Below are positions 13,601 through 47,087 of a DNA stretch of 64,000 nucleotides, in pieces. Below the pieces are notes generated by a model. That model was not told the origin of the DNA, did not search any database, and saw only the letters and a program-made list of their open reading frames with translations. The position numbers and the translations under genes were made by a program. The number at the start of each line of letters is the position of its first letter. The stretch's first letter is position 1. The DNA comes from Numida meleagris (Eukaryota; Chordata; Aves; Galliformes; Numididae): contig NC_034438.1 in NCBI RefSeq assembly GCF_002078875.1, forward strand, positions 22,023,030 to 22,087,029. Reading direction: 5' to 3'.

Positions 13601-16600
13601 GAGCATTCATTTTGTTTTATCTTATATGAGTTTTTTAATTATCAGTACAGCAAGTATTTATTTTCTTGTGTTAGAGAAGGGTAAGGAGACCTCAGATTTC
13701 TCTTAGGAGAACAGTCACAGTATGAGTTTTTATGTCAAATCAAAGTTTTGTGCTGTCTAGTTCTGCCATCTGCTGTTTACAGATAACTTTATTGTACTCA
13801 TCTGAAAGTGCTTTGGGCTGTTTCCCCTTTGTTGCAGTAGTTGCCTCTTGCTCTCCTTACCCCTGGGAATGCACTTGATTTGACATTATAAAAAAGGGAT
13901 GAGGAGAGGAATTTATTCTTCCAGCTCCCAAACTTCCTGCATAGTCACCATGTACATGGTATTTTATCAGTCAGATCATTGGTTTCATGTATGTGCTGAT
14001 AAACATAGAAAGTACCTAAGAAAAGTAATTGACTTGTCTCAGTTAAAGCATTCATTTATACAGATGACTATGTATTTTTTTCCACATTCTGTGTGTAGCC
14101 AGGATAAAGTGAAGTAACTTTCAGATTTTATCCCAGCATTTGTGGATTCAGTGGGTTGAATTATAAATGGCCCAATCGTAATATATATTCATTTGTCTTC
14201 CTGGAGAAACGACTGCCTTATTCTGTTAAGTGCCAAGTATTTTGTAACAAATTACACGCCTTTTTTTGTACAAGAATTGGTTTGAAATGCCCTTTTTCAA
14301 GCTTGTAAATGGTGTTGTCACTACCTGCCTCACACACAGGATTCTGCAGATGCTGGCTTTGTGTTTTGATTAGTATATTGGGATTGACTGAAGTTCAGAG
14401 TCATGTTAGAAAAAATTCCTGCTGTTACCTTTTGCAATAAAACCCTTCAAAAAAACTTGTCCCTCTATGTTACTTATGTAGGACCACAGAATAAATAGGA
14501 ATGTTTTTAAAAGTAATTTACAGTCCAGAAGCATATTAATGAGTATTGTTTCTCCATAAGAGTTTATTGTTATCATCGAGATGCCCAGAAAACATGTTCT
14601 GCTTTTTCAAGTGTTTCTTCTTTGCAGATGAAAGAAAAAGAGGACTGACTGCAGATATGATAAACTCTTTTTCCAGTACAAATCTGAATTTTCTGCTGTG
14701 GCTAAAATCTTCAGTATACCATAAGCAGATAACATCTGAATTAAGATGTCACTCCATCTCCTGGCACATAGTCAACACTTGCTGACCAATGGAAGGAGAA
14801 AACTGGGCAGGCAACATATTATAGAAGAATTTTCTGACAAGGTTTTAGAATCAGTAGTATTTTAATCACTTTTCCTAGTTGTACTCCAGTCATGTAAGGT
14901 CAACAGCAGACACTGTTTCTCCATTTGTTTTCATAGCTTTGTGATCATTTTTACAGTAATAAATCTTGACTCACAGACATTTTTCTGTCTACGTAAAAGC
15001 CTGTGGGCTTATAGTGCTATTGGGTCAGAGCTTTTCTTTTTCTAGTGCTGGGATAGTCTTCATCTCTCCTCTTTTCTCCTGAATCTAGTCTCCCCTAGCA
15101 GTGTTGGCTTCTGTGGTATTCTGAGTCCAAAGAGTCTGCCCGATTGATGGCATCTGATAAAAATAAAAGACAAGTAATAGTAGGCAAACTAAACTATTCA
15201 TAATGACATGTCAAATTCACTGAAGCCTTAGAGTTTATTTCAAATTTTCCTATGAATAGTGTTATTTTTTTTAAATATATCTAAATATGTAAGTACTAGA
15301 GGAGATGGCTGAGCACTCCTGCCTTTTTCAGTCATGCGTTCAGTACCTAGAGGAATTTAATTGTAATCAGACTTGAATTATCCCAGGTCTCATGGAGCAT
15401 AAAGAGAGGTCTTTTTCTCTTCCAACAGTTGCAGCTGAATTTTCTGTCTGTTGCAGTGCTTGATTTATCTGTGACACACAATGACATAAACTTCTTTGTC
15501 TTTTCTCTCACTTTCTTGTTTTTCATCCTTCTCCACCAAAAATTTTTTGCTAGTAGCAAGTAGACAGTTCCAAATACTGTTTTTGCTTGCTCTTTTGATA
15601 AATATCAAAACTATAGGTACCAAGGCCAGATTACAGTCATCAAATCTCAGAGTGAAATTTCTCTGTGGTATTTGTAATTTGTAATGCCCGACTTGTCTTT
15701 TTCTGTCTTGGCTGAACTCAGCTCAGATCTCTATGAAAATTTTCTCTAGGTTGGTAGTTTTTTTCTCATATGCGTTCTACCAAAATTTTCTGCAAAGGTA
15801 GCTGCTTCCTAAGATTACAACCAAACATACAGAGGACTGTGAAGTGCCCCCACACTAAAGATTAGGTGTTTCATATCCCTGAGGTTCATTTCATTCCCTG
15901 CTGGGGGGTTCACATATCTGTGCTTCCTGTGCTGATGAAGGCAGGTGCTGAGGAAGGGGCATAGCACACCGTGGCCCTGTGTTGGGATGTCTGTGAGAAG
16001 CATCGAGCTGCCCCATCAGCCTTTCAGAGGCACTTCCTGGTGCTTCCTAGAACTACAGGATCCTCGTGGTTGTTTCTGAAATAACAGCTTTTCAGTCAAG
16101 AAAGTAAGCTCATACCTACTCCAGAATTTTCAGTAGTGAGTATGGGTACTGAGTCTGTTAAAATCCTCCATTGTCCTCACCTTGCTGTGCATTATGCCTT
16201 TGATGATGCCACAAGAAAAAGTATTTCATGTTTTTAATAAGCCATTTTTTCCTTGTTGTTTGCTAGTTGATCTCATTGAAGAACATGGTCACAACTTGCT
16301 TGACGATGGCCATTACTTATGCATTTCCTATTCTGTGTTAATTAATGCGGTTCTTTGTATTTCAGTTCATTTCAGTGCTGGTCAAAGTATTCATGTTCAG
16401 ACGTACGTATGATTTTCAAACATGGATATGTGAAAATCTTATGAATGCAAACTTTTGTTTGTTAGTGGATACAGTTGCACACATAAAGAGTTTATCTGTG
16501 TGGATATAAGCCAGTTATGATCATTTGAAGACCTGTGCTCTGAAATATTAGACTTTCATGTACAGCTGTGTTGTCATCGAATGCAATATGTGCAAATAGC

Positions 16601-16722
16601 TTTAAATGTCATTCTGAAAAAAGAGTATGAATGGAATAATCTTGAGTCAGTGCTAAGTTCAAATAATGCTAGAATATAGGTCCTGTAAAATATCTAGAAA
16701 TTGAACTCCAGCTCCTTTCCAT

Positions 16723-16798
16723 GGTGTTTATATTGTTACATTTTAAGCCATTCTTTCTGTGGTGTCTGTATTCTTACATTCTAAGCTACATTTTTTTT
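16723..16798 (+). repeat. Two-copy 38-bp tandem duplication
   Basis: The copies at 16723-16760 and 16761-16798 both start GGTGT and share TTACATT(C/T)TAAGC at the same offset. They are diverged, so the duplication is old. It lies just 5' of the pseudo-exon at 16828. Confidence 0.75.
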
Positions 16799-16827
16799 GA
16801 ATGTATTCATTTTCATTCTTCTTCCAG

Positions 16828-16900
16828 CAGTAACTAAAGATTTGGCTCAGAAACTTCTGAAGCCAAATTCCAGCTTTAAATTTCCACTTGATGTTGCCAG
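16828..16900 (+). other. Candidate pseudo-exon or poison exon, 73 nt
   Basis: A long pyrimidine-rich stretch ending TTCTTCCAG precedes the segment and CAG/GTACTA follows it. In the phase left by the upstream p85alpha exon (one base carried over) it reads 23 open codons. Its length is not a multiple of three, so inclusion before the exon at 21615 would shift the frame and reach a TGA about 14 codons into that exon. I know of no PIK3R1 exon with this sequence in mammals. It may be a chance pair of splice sites or an unproductive alternative exon. Confidence 0.25.
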
Positions 16901-18750
16901 GTACTAACACTCAAATATCTCTTTTTACTGAGAACCCTTCCAAAAGGTGCAGCTGTGGCTGGTTTCATCTTGCACTTTGTAGCTATGTTGGCAACCCTTG
17001 AACGTTAGGTATGCTCTCATCTCCCACACGTTGCGGTTGCCTTAATGCTGTTCAGGCCTGTCTGTATCAGGGAGAGTGAAGAGTTCACAGATTGGAGAGA
17101 ACCCTGGCTTGTGGTTCCTCTCATTGGTTCTCACTGTGGTAAAGGTAAAAATAGAGCTAGTGGAAAATCCAGCTTTTATCGTGTGTCATCAGAAGCTTCC
17201 TTACTATCTGGAGACATACTACTGGACTTGTGACTAAAGTGAAGACAAAGAAAGTGTATGACAGCTTCTCAGAACCTTAATATTTTGGAAAAAAAAATAG
17301 TTACAGCATTTGAGGGGAAAAAATGATTGCTTTAAGTGAAAAACTGATACTGGATTGTAGTAAAGGGATCTACAAAGTTGCTCAGATTCTTAAGAGTGGA
17401 TTTGGTTCTCCAAACCTCTGTGCTGTGCTACAGCATGCTTCAAAACAAAAGATACTTTTGAAATCAGGTACTGAATGCAGGTTGCATGCTGGATTTTATT
17501 TCCTTCTCTTTCACTAAAAGTGACTTAACTGAAAAATGTCTTTCCAACTGTGAATGTCTTAATGTGCATGCTGTATTTTCTTCATCTAGTCTAGAATTAG
17601 GACTTCTTTAAGAGTATCTGGTATTATGGCTATGAGATTCAAATTGTCCAAAACTAGTGTAGTTTTCTTTACTTTAACCTCTGCCATTTCCTGTTGATGT
17701 TTTGAAAATGAAGGGCACTTCCCAAATTTCGCTGTATTTTATGTAGATGTTGTAAATTGGCTTCAGATCTACAAATTCTAGGTCTTTTTTCTTTCCTAAT
17801 AAATGTGTGTTTTGTGAGATCTTCCAACTTAAAATGAACATTGTTTTCTATTTTCTGCAAAAGTCGTGGAGTTTAAAGTCAGTATGAAATTATATGAGAA
17901 ATGACAGTAATGAGTAGGAAATCCTAGAATGGGTAGGAGGTTAAGTAGTATTCATTCATTAATAGCCTACATGCTTACAAAACGAAAGTTTATTTGCTGT
18001 TGTTGAGCAGTGTAACTGTATTTTTAGATGCATTGTTCTGACATTACTGTGCTGAAGGTGACAAAATTAGGGTTCGTTTGTGTGTATGTGTTTAGGTCCT
18101 TTTGCTACTGAGCTTTTACTCATCAGCTTAGCATTAACAGGGAGGTGAATATCCTGGATTTTTAGTCAACTATGTACATATTTTATGTTTTATTTATTTA
18201 CGGAATAGATTTTCATTATTTTAAAGGTTCTCTTAATGTCTAAAATTTTGCTGTTAATGTCTAAAATCGCCCTGATTGACAGAAATTTCCAGTTTTGGAT
18301 AAATTGAATGGGATATAGGAAAGAAGAGAAGAAATCGGAAATCTTGGTTTCTATTTTAATATTTTTCTGCTACTTTAACATTTTTATAGCTGCATATTTT
18401 AGGATAGCAGAGGAGCGAGGGAAGTTCTTAATTTTAACCAATGTGTTTGCTCTACATACATGTTCTTGTAGACATAATGTAGATTTTACATAAATAAGGT
18501 AAATGTTTCCAGAAGCTTTTCATTATCATCGTCATCTAAGAATATTATTTAAGAATACTGTGCAACAAAGAGATTCAGTAGCAGACGATGTAGATGAAGA
18601 CATGGGGATGCAGAGGCACACTAAGATCTGAATTCACCCCATTATTTATATCCCATGAGGACAGACTGTATTGTGTAGCGTCCTTCTTAACTCTGCAGTG
18701 GCTTCCTCCCATGAAATCTTCATCTGAGATTAGATCCCCTTGTTGGTTTG

Positions 18751-18787
18751 CTTCAATGATTAAGCTTTGTTTATCAGTCATGGCCCA
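18751..18787 (+). repeat. Diverged 37-bp repeat, copy 1
   Basis: This matches 20694-20730 at 33 of 37 positions, and all four differences are transitions. The shared core includes TGTTTATCAGTCAT. The similarity fades outside the core. The origin is unknown: it may be a fragment of an old interspersed element or a local duplication. Confidence 0.7.
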
Positions 18788-20584
18788 CTCCTCATGTAAA
18801 AAAACCTAAATGTAGTGGCAAATGGAATTATCTTTCTAAATACATCTTGTTTATAGCTATTGGCAGAGTATCCCTTGCATTTTTTCAAGGCACATTTTGC
18901 TACATGTGAGGAAGCATAGTTCTCTCCTCTGCCTGAAAGGAAGGACAGCAGCTGGATATGCTGGGCAGACCATCCCTGAACTGTTATGCTGTCACCTGAA
19001 GGGTTTGAAGTGTCCGTCAGACTGACTTCCACTTGGTGCGAGTCTCTCTTTCTCCTTATTTTTTTCTCCTTCATTTTCTCAGTTTCAGTTTAGAAGGAAA
19101 CACTGCCTCCAGCTGGAATTATTAGATGTGCAGATTATGCAATTTCTTTGCTGTTACTTAAGGAGTAGAGTACTTACTGTAACTGGATACCTAGGGGAGC
19201 AGAAAGTTATTTTCTTAAGTAAACATATGTAAACTGTTCTTAAATCCTATTCTTGCTTTGCTACCATGTAAGGGGTGTATTTTAGGCTCTTTGCTTTCTC
19301 TAAGTTTATTAGTATGTGTTATACTTCAAGTATTTCTGTAGAACACCCTTCGATATTATTCTGATCTGACCTTTCATTATTCTTTCAGTAGATTTGCCCT
19401 TACCATAAGGTAGATTCATAGTTTGGGGTGGAAAAGAATTCTGTGATCTGATCAAATAGTCTTTCCATATTTCAGTATGCCTCAGCAGAGGCTACTTGGA
19501 CTGCAGAGTCTTGCATTTCAGCCCGACTTGTGTTTGATGAAGCAGATAAGATGCTAAGCTAAAGGAAGTGTTCCAGAAGGCACCTGAAAGTGGTTTGAAG
19601 ATGTGAAGAGATGTATACATCTGCTCCTTCCCTGAGTAGCTTGTTCTACATTAAGAACTATATTTGGAGGTCTTCTGGTCAGCTACACTTTCGTACACAT
19701 ACTTACTTTATGTGTAGGTTTTAATCCTAAGGTTATACTATGTCAGCTATCTGACAGAGCTTGAGAGTTTATGTCAACTTACTTGCGTTTTTAGAATAAC
19801 TGTTGCATCATAAGGAAGGAAGTAGTGTCATTTTTAACAGAACCTATCCTCTACAAGGTATGCAGACAATCCTTAGCTACAGTGCTCCCTTTTATTGTTT
19901 TATCATAGGAATCTAATATCAGCTTTTCCTTTATTTTGCTCAAGATTGACAGTGTAACTAGTGTGCAGTCATCAGGGTCATTTTACTAGTCTTTTCAGGC
20001 TACAAGCAGAGCATTAGAACTCTTTTGACCTCCAGGGACTGCTCTGATTTTCCATGAGTGATTAAAAAGTAATGTCAGCGGGCAAGAGATCTCCTCAGGC
20101 AACCCTTTTGAGACTCCTGAATACTCATTTTCTAGGCCTTCTAAGTTAAAACTTTTATGATTAACAGATGTTTTACTCATGTCCTTCTCTGTTATGAATG
20201 GACTACGAAGTAATTCGTGATCATCATTCAGTCATTCTGCTGCTTCTTGCAAGGGACACATTTCAATACCAGTATGCCCAACTTCTACTATAAATCTGTA
20301 AATAATTTATTATCTTTTATTTTTCTCTTCAGTTTTCTACACTTTCAAACTTTGTCTGTAATTTCTCTTTTCCACTTGCAAATTTTTCACATTTTTAGAA
20401 AGATATGTAATTGCTGTTCCAATATAGGGTAAGTTCTCCGCGAAAATTGCCTGCTGTCTCAGTTGTGTTAGTTTAATTTTTTGCTTATCTAAAAGATTTT
20501 AACTTAAAACTCTGTATTCATATTTTGCTGTCATTTCTTTTTTTCCCTCCTACTTAGTTATCCTGATAATTCTGTTCAGTCATG

Positions 20585-20618
20585 TGCACACATGCAAATG
20601 CATACGTGCATGTGTGCA
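20585..20618. repeat. Perfect 12-bp inverted repeat with 10-nt loop
   Basis: The arm TGCACACATGCA (20585-20596) is the exact reverse complement of TGCATGTGTGCA (20607-20618). The left arm runs into ATGCAAAT (20592-20599), an exact POU/Oct octamer. The stem is too short for a microRNA precursor; a protein-binding or chance palindrome is more likely. Confidence 0.8.
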
Positions 20619-20693
20619 TTTAAGAATTACTCTGTTTGTCTTTGAATTTAATTGAGCAGACATCACCATTGTTTAGGCAGCTGGCAAATTTTA

Positions 20694-20730
20694 CTTCAAT
20701 GGTTAAGCTCTGTTTATCAGTCATAACCCA
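20694..20730 (+). repeat. Diverged 37-bp repeat, copy 2
   Basis: Second copy of the sequence at 18751-18787, in the same orientation about 1.9 kb downstream and about 0.9 kb before the first BH exon. Only transition differences separate the copies. Confidence 0.7.
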
Positions 20731-21614
20731 TCAAAGTATGCCGGATGTTTCTGGCAGCTGTTTAATAATATCTTTATGTAAACGTTCTTGTGTTCTAGGA
20801 ATTCAGCAGGATCTCTTTGAAACTTTTAAATTATTCTTTTGGCAAAAACAGTGCATTGAGAGATTGATCATCTCTCACATCACAGAGTTAGAACATTCGT
20901 TTATACAGTATGTTCTCTCAGCGAAGAAACTGTATTGCATGAAAATTGTGTAGAGATGTTATGCAGGTTTATTTGGATCTGCATAATGTTCCTTTCTGAT
21001 TAGCCCACCATTTATTCTTAACCAATAATTGTAGAAATGAAAATTCTTGCTTCAAAAAAACTATCCTGTTAATACTGTTAAGCTTGAAGAATGAAAATAA
21101 ATATATATATATGCATCTATATCTATATAATTAGTTTTTATGTGAGTGTGAACTTGATTCAACTGCTGTTCCAAACTTTTTTACCAAGTGGATCCTCAGC
21201 TCCCATATGGTGATGTACACCATCTCACCTTGTGCACACTGGATGTAAACATTTTAGGAACAATATTTTTTCTTTCCTTTCTTGCATTGTATTTCTATCC
21301 TCCCATAGGTGGCAGACTTTTATTGTATTTTATCTTCCTGTGTAAAATGGAGGGTGATTTTAGGACTGATTGAATTCTCTGAAAGAAAATGCTGTAAAAA
21401 TACAATCCTCATAATTTTTTACAGCTTTCTGATAAGTTTTGAAGTGTTTGTACTTAGACCTGACAAGTGAGATATTTGCACAGTGTTTTACAGCTGATAA
21501 GATGAACTGTTTTCTACTTAAAAATGAACTGGTTTCATTTTATGTCATGATTTTCATAAATGATGGTTGAATTCAAGTGTAGCTTGGCTTATTATTATTT
21601 TTCTTCTTTTACAG

Positions 21615-43029
<21,415 letters not shown>

Positions 43030-43247
43030 AGATCTTAATACTCTGGGTTGTTTGGTTTTTTTCTAAAGAAGAGATTTGACAACATTGAGGCCTCTGGAGA
43101 GAGAAGGCTCCTTTCAGCCTTACTCAAGAATTTGAGCTGCAGTGTAAAAGCTATCTGTCTTCAGATGGGACTAGAGCTTTCCTTCACAACTGCAGTGGGA
43201 GAGATCACAGTGTTGAGCTGTGAATGTATGTTTCTAATCTGAAGTGC

Positions 43248-43271
43248 TTTTTTTTTTTTTTTTTTTTTTTT
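43248..43271. repeat. T24 homopolymer in the 3' UTR
   Basis: A run of 24 T about 220 nt after the stop codon. Confidence 0.95.
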
Positions 43272-43348
43272 CCAATTGAGAAATGGAAAACACAGGAGTG
43301 AGAAATCCTAACCTGATCTCCCTGCAGGGACATAGAGGCCTTTAACCA

Positions 43349-43355
43349 TGGTGCT
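43349..43355 (+). promoter_or_regulatory. PIK3R1: miR-29 seed match in the 3' UTR
   Basis: TGGTGCT is the complement of miR-29 nucleotides 2-8 (7mer-m8). p85alpha is an established miR-29 target in mammals. The site lies about 320 nt after the stop codon, in the proximal 3' UTR, so it would be kept by short polyadenylation forms. Confidence 0.55.
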
Positions 43356-43956
43356 TGTTTACGACCACTTCTGAAGCTTTACCAGCTAGAACATTGGATT
43401 CTGCAGACACAAGGTTTAAGAGGTCTTTTCATTCAGTTATTGGAATTTCTTGGTCATGACCTGGCTTGGATTTGGTATTGCTGCACTCAGTGGATCCAGA
43501 CACACAGCATTGTGGATTTTTTGGTTTCTGGTGAATGACATGTAGCAGAATGGCACTTTCATTTATAAGGGACACTTTAAAGGACTTCAGTTACAGTATG
43601 CTGTTAGGAGAAATCGTGATAGTGAAGTGCCAGAAAGTGTTTTGCTTAGATGTTTAAAAATCCTGTTTTAAGAAAACAGGACTTTCAATGGCATACAGTC
43701 TATAATAGTGTACATAGTATTGGATGGCTAACTATCATTGATGGAAACTATCAATACCAAACTGCTTCTCTTTTCCTCTTTCTGTTCGCTGAAAGCTGAA
43801 TTCTTAGACCATGCTATGCAATACTGAGTTTTCTTTAGGCTGTAGTCTTCTCTTGAGCATGTCTGCAGGTTAAGCTTGTTTTTCTTTCTTCTTTCCTTGC
43901 CTTCTTTTTACTTCCTTTTTTTTTTTTTTTGCCTGATGATATATATTTTTTTTAAT

Positions 43957-43964
43957 GTACAGGA
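43957..43964 (+). promoter_or_regulatory. PIK3R1: miR-486-5p seed match in the 3' UTR
   Basis: GTACAGGA complements miR-486-5p nucleotides 1-8. miR-486 is reported to target PIK3R1 in mammals. Whether the bird expresses this microRNA is not known to me, so conservation of the site is the only support. Confidence 0.3.
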
Positions 43965-44152
43965 AGCCACCCAGAGTTGGCTTCACAATTAAAACTATGA
44001 AATATTTTACAGTTTTCTTTGTACAGAATATTGAGCTACTAGCTCCAAGTTTTAAAAGTTCGTAATTTTTTTCTGGTGTTTTTTTTTTGTTTTTTTTTTT
44101 GACTAAATATTTTGTTGGGCAGTGCCTGATAAGCTTCAAAGCTGGTTTATTC

Positions 44153-44158
44153 AATAAA
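44153..44158 (+). terminator. PIK3R1: Candidate proximal poly(A) signal
   Basis: AATAAA about 1.1 kb after the stop codon. There is no obvious GU-rich element in the next 40 nt, so use is uncertain. It would give a short 3' UTR keeping the miR-29 and miR-486 seed sites. Confidence 0.35.
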
Positions 44159-45869
44159 AAATATATGAACCTTACAAAATATCATGGACTCCAACAATAT
44201 TGTTTCAGAGATACCTTTAGAATACGGTACCACGCTGTTTGCTTTTTGAAGCATTTTGAACTTCTGTCATGATTGTCTTTGTATTTAGAAGATGAAAAAT
44301 TGTGTATCCTTCTCTGATAATGACTGCAGAAAAACAGGAAAATTTGGCTACTGGGTTAGATAGGTTGGATTTCAGAATGAAATCATGCTTCGTAGTAAAT
44401 AAATGACATCTTGATCTACTGTGGCAGAATTTTTATCAGCACATCAAGGTATTTTCATTTCATATGAAGGAAGTTTCTTTCAACTGTTGCCAGAGTTTGT
44501 TTTTTGTAGTAGTATTCTGAAAAAAAGTTCCCGTCTTTAGGTAGAACAATTGGATACAACATAGAGCAAATTACAACTGGAAAACACCTTTTTTGAAAAT
44601 GATAAGGCTTTCCTAATAAACACTCTGGATTTGTTTTCATAACTTTGTAGACTGAGGGAATATCAAAGTGAACACTTTCATAATTTCAAACTCCAGAGAT
44701 TTTCAGAATTATGGTTCAGTTAAAGGAAACAAAAAAAAAAAAATCCCACTAAAATAAACTTATTAGTAATTCTGGGGCAATTCAGTGTGGATGGTTTGCA
44801 GTGGCCACTTTTCGCCATGATCATTGCAGAAATTCACTTATTGCAAATTGATAAAGTAATTAATTTCAAATAAATAATGGAAAAGTTTTGACTAGGTGAG
44901 AATATGAACTTATTCTTCTCCAAATATACAAAGGGAAAATCCATTGCTATTTAAGGGACTTGCACAAGAGTGAGTTCCATGGAGTTGTCTCATAATTGCT
45001 CTGCTTTAGTGATACATGTGGATTGATTCCAAGTATGCAGTGCTTCTTAAGCTGTTGGAAATAATAAGAAATTTGCAAGTCTCCAGTAGTTTTTTATTGT
45101 CTTTTATTTTTTTACATTATCCCTTCATTTATGAGGTTGTAAATCTTTTATTTTTATTTGGATTTTGTGCTTTTTTTGGTAGGTTGTCTTTGCTTTCCTA
45201 TAGGTGTATTTTCTTGCTAGAATCTATATCAGGAAACAAGATTCAACCAACATTCATGTTTCGGGATAGTTACCATTTGCAAAATTATTCTGATTTTTTT
45301 TTTCTCAATAGAATTTTAGTCTTCATCCTTCCCTTCCGTATTCCACTCTCCTTTCAGGCCTCTCAGAAGAGAACCATGTAAATTTGGTATTCAGATAACT
45401 GTTTTTTACTATGAAAAACACCAACAATTGCGCTAGCATGACAGTCATACTACTGGGCTTGAAGTTACAAATTAGCTCAATATACAACTTAACACTTGTA
45501 GCAGTCCAAGGTATTCTTCAGACATATATTAATTTTTGGATGTTAAATATTTTATGAGTAAAATTGTATTTTTTTCTCTATAAGCAAAATATATGTAATC
45601 TGAATGGATGTTTCACTTTGTATTTCTCAAGAAATTTCATGGTAGTTAAGGCATTTGGATCTAATTTTCCTCATGTTAAGTAAACCTCTGCTGTGTCAGT
45701 GGGCCACATCCTTAGCATGCCCAGCCCAGTATGGGATGTCATTTGTTCCTGTCGTGCTGTACTACTTCACTTCATCTGTGGTTCTAGCAGAGAAAAAATA
45801 GTGTGCGTGCAAATTTGGCACTTGCTTTTATTGCACAAGCAACAATGAGAAATAAGCACTATGTTGTGG

Positions 45870-46142
45870 GGATAAATGCTTAGGGCTTCGTTAAGGGAAG
45901 TTCTGCCTACACAGGGTCTGTGCAATTCACAAGGATCACTTGCGCCCTCAAAGTGGGCACGAGTGGGATTTCTTTGGTACCTAGGTATTGTGTGGCCTCT
46001 GTATTTCCCTCCCTCCTTAATGCACAGAGCTGCATCCTGCCAAAGGCCCTATTCACTGCAGAGTTTGTCCTTAATGTACCATGCTGTTCACTCCAGTTTT
46101 GATCTCAAACTAATAAACAGGAAAAAAAAAAAAAAAAAAAAA
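45870..46142 (+). other. GC-richer block ending in AATAAA and an A21 run inside the 3' UTR
   Basis: A roughly 250-bp block stands out from AT-rich surroundings. It ends with AATAAA (46112-46117), four bases, a G, then 21 A (46122-46142). That looks like a retroposed polyadenylated RNA or an A-run grown at a polyadenylation region. Exact target-site duplications were not found; TGTGGGGATAAA before and TGTGGATATAA after are only loosely similar. Confidence 0.35.
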
Positions 46143-47081
46143 GCATGTGGATATAACTGAAGAAACACATTGCTTTTCTGTGTTTCTACTGACGTGTACT
46201 TTTTTCACCGGATGTGATTGAAGGGTGGGAATTGTTTTGGTTCTGTTTTTTTTGGTTGTTTGGGGAATTTTTAATTTCATTTTAAATCCCTGAATTACGC
46301 TGCACTGCAGCAGCAGTTGTGCAAGGGTTTTGAAAGGTATGAGGCAAAACACAGAGAACCAACACCCACAAGCAAAATTAGGAGTTTCTGTTTGGGGATA
46401 TTGCATGTGTGCATCTTGTGCATATGCGCACACACTTGCTGTGTTTATATATGAATAGATCTCAGTATAGGTGCATTTTCACCAAATGTGATCATTTTGC
46501 TGAATTCAGTAAGTGATATCATTAATTTTGTGTAAGACACAAACGCACTAGACCTTTGTGGGTGCAGCATGTTTCCAAATACAGTTTCTGTGTTGTTGTT
46601 TTTTTCTAAAAAAAGCTTGTCTGTATAGTTCAGTTATCTAAAAAATCTTGTCAAGCAATCTGTAAAACCAAATCTTCAAATTTTCTATTTGGTGTCAGCT
46701 GTTCTGTAGTAAAGAAATGGCTTTGTCTTGTAATTGGCAATGAAATAATAATGCTTGGGAAAACATGCAGATGCTTCTAATGGGGAAAACTTATGCCGAT
46801 TTTCACACAGTGCTTTTGCTATGCATGGTATTAAGTTGGGAAAGTGAATCCTGATAGTACTTTTTTCAGGGTCACTTTTAGAAATGGGCAGCTCAAAACA
46901 CAATGCCTCCCATAGGACAGGGTTCCAAAATGCAACATTTTATGTAGAATTGTGTTATATTTGCTGAGCGGAAGGCTAAACTGGACTGGGGGAGTTGGTA
47001 ACGTTACACTGCGCTTGTCCTAATGAGACTGCATTAGCTGCCCAAGATGCTGCTATTTTTTTTTTTATTCTTGTTTTTAAA

Positions 47082-47087
47082 AATAAA
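47082..47087 (+). terminator. PIK3R1: Likely distal PIK3R1 poly(A) signal
   Basis: AATAAA followed within about 10-20 nt by GCTCTGTTCTGTT, a U/GU-rich downstream element. It gives a 3' UTR of about 4.1 kb, as expected for the long PIK3R1 transcript. Confidence 0.6.

Larger units (their letters stand above)
1..21614 (+). other. PIK3R1: PIK3R1 intron (3' part) upstream of the first BH exon
   Basis: No coding exon of PIK3R1 could be recognised here; the SH3-coding exon must lie upstream. The sequence is AT-rich with many short chance reading frames. What it holds: a C8T21 run (3450-3478), an AAAT repeat (7048-7071), an A/G-rich tract (8191-8230), a TTTC repeat (13576-13600), a two-copy 38-bp tandem duplication (16723-16798), a splice-site-flanked pseudo-exon (16828-16900), a short two-copy 21-bp duplication (18233-18267), two copies of a diverged 37-bp sequence (18751-18787 and 20694-20730), a 12-bp inverted repeat (20585-20618) and a TA-rich stretch near 21100-21130. 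Enhancers are plausible in an intron this long, but I cannot identify one. Confidence 0.85.
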
